From positions 1 to 64,000 of the forward strand of contig CAWGUE010000028.1 of assembly GCA_963825595.1 (NCBI GenBank): a DNA stretch of 64,000 bases, read 5' to 3'. This DNA comes from JARFQH01 sp963825595. Its GTDB lineage: Bacteria; Desulfobacterota; Desulfobacteria; Desulfobacterales; SG8-13. The number at the start of each line of letters is the position of its first letter. The first letter of the stretch is position 1. A program made the position numbers and the translations under genes. This document shows, in pieces, positions 63,616 to 64,000 of this stretch. The notes below the pieces were generated by a model. That model did not search any database and was not told the DNA's origin. It saw nothing but the letters and a program-made list of their open reading frames with translations.

Positions 63616-64000
63616 ATGGCAAAGATCAGGATATTTGAACTTGCCAGGGATCTGAACATGACCAGCAAAAGCCTTATCGAAAAGATACAGGATATGGATA
63701 TCGACGTCGAGATTAAGAGCCATATGAGCGCACTCGACGAGGATCTGGTGGGCCAGATTAAAGCTGATTTTTTCGGACGCAAAACTGAAACCGTTGTCGA
63801 AACACGTGTTCGCTCAACTGTCATTCGGCGCCGCAAGAAAACCGTCGTGGTTGAACCGCCGGAAGAAGTCGCGGCCGAAGAAGAAATCCCTGCCGAAGCA
63901 TTGGCCGAAGTGGAATCGGCGTCCGAACAAGAAAAGGCTCCCGAGGCGGAGACAATTGCAGCACCCGAACCGGTTGAAGAAAACCCGGCAGCGGTTGAAA
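63616..64000 (+). CDS. infB: Translation initiation factor IF-2, N-terminal part (runs off the window)
   Basis: An open frame from the ATG at 63616 (GGGGGA upstream) to the window end, 128 codons. It begins MAKIRIFELARDLNMTSKSL, the IF2_N domain, with LIEKIQDMDIDVEIKSHMSA, then enters the Glu/Ala/Pro-rich linker that precedes the G domain. The stop and GTPase domains lie beyond the right edge. It completes the rimP-nusA-infB order. Confidence 0.96.
   Translation, partial: MAKIRIFELARDLNMTSKSLIEKIQDMDIDVEIKSHMSALDEDLVGQIKADFFGRKTETVVETRVRSTVIRRRKKTVVVEPPEEVAAEEEIPAEALAEVESASEQEKAPEAETIAAPEPVEENPAAVE

Noticed and set aside
1..64000. CRISPR arrays
   Set aside because: No regularly spaced direct repeats with unique spacers were seen; the only tandem tract (39831-39905) has no spacers.

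Overview
The window looks like chromosomal DNA of a dissimilatory sulfate-reducing Desulfobacterota (a Desulfobacterales-type deltaproteobacterium). The support is a full set of sulfate-activation and electron-delivery genes: sat, aprB-aprA and qmoA-qmoB-qmoC. It also carries a periplasmic [NiFe] hydrogenase with maturation genes and an etfBA pair. The right end holds standard housekeeping genes (infC-rpmI-rplT-pheS-pheT; tRNA-Gly, rimP-nusA-infB). infB runs off the right edge.

Layout. 0-2.2 kb: an eroded accessory patch beside tRNA-Val, with a response-regulator remnant, a frameshifted BrnA/CopG-type antitoxin, an intact vapBC pair and a dead integrase C-terminus. 2.2-9.3 kb, minus strand: a secreted FlgT-like protein, polyprenyl diphosphate synthase, rimO, etfA, etfB, apbE. 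9.3-26.1 kb, minus strand: a hydrogenase block. Read in its transcription direction it is hynB-hynA-hynD-hypC, hypF-hypD, hypE, then an RND/MMPL protein with a cyclic-nucleotide-binding domain and a degenerate GGDEF-like domain, then a hydrogenase small subunit fused to two cyclic-nucleotide-binding domains, then a hydrogenase large subunit without a C-terminal extension. 27.2-27.4 kb: two tRNA-Ser genes. 28-37.3 kb, plus strand: an RND/MMPL protein fused to a histidine kinase, a HupU/HoxB-like small subunit, a HupV/HoxC-like large subunit, a PAS histidine kinase, a stand-alone receiver and an AI-2E-family permease. 37.5-47.7 kb: PilZ protein, sat, then qmoCBA and aprAB on the minus strand. 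48-54.3 kb: YkgJ-type cysteine-cluster proteins, an SDR protein, a dGTPase-like protein, an HsdR_N-like protein and a nucleoside deaminase. 54.5-64 kb: translation genes, a MerR regulator, a class III nucleotide cyclase, tRNA-Gly, rimP-nusA-infB.

Main novelty. Two paralogous RND-type membrane proteins each sit beside a sensory-looking [NiFe]-hydrogenase pair. They share the same membrane core but carry different C-terminal signalling modules, joined at the same point. One is followed by cyclic-nucleotide-binding plus a GGDEF-like domain, and its neighbouring hydrogenase small subunit also carries two cyclic-nucleotide-binding domains. The other ends in a histidine kinase and neighbours a HupUV/HoxBC-like pair with its own kinase. 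I infer two parallel H2 (or redox) sensing systems, one probably read out through cAMP/cGMP and one through phosphorelay.

Second novelty. The hynA reading frame has one in-frame TGA exactly where the second cysteine of the N-terminal RxCGxC nickel-binding motif belongs. A good bSECIS-like hairpin lies at the right distance behind it. This suggests a selenocysteine at an unusual position.

Several small dispersed inverted-repeat elements lie between the hydrogenase genes, including two 206-bp copies that bracket the cyclic-nucleotide/hydrogenase block and hypE. qmoB and the MerR gene each contain an apparent frameshift that may be sequence error.
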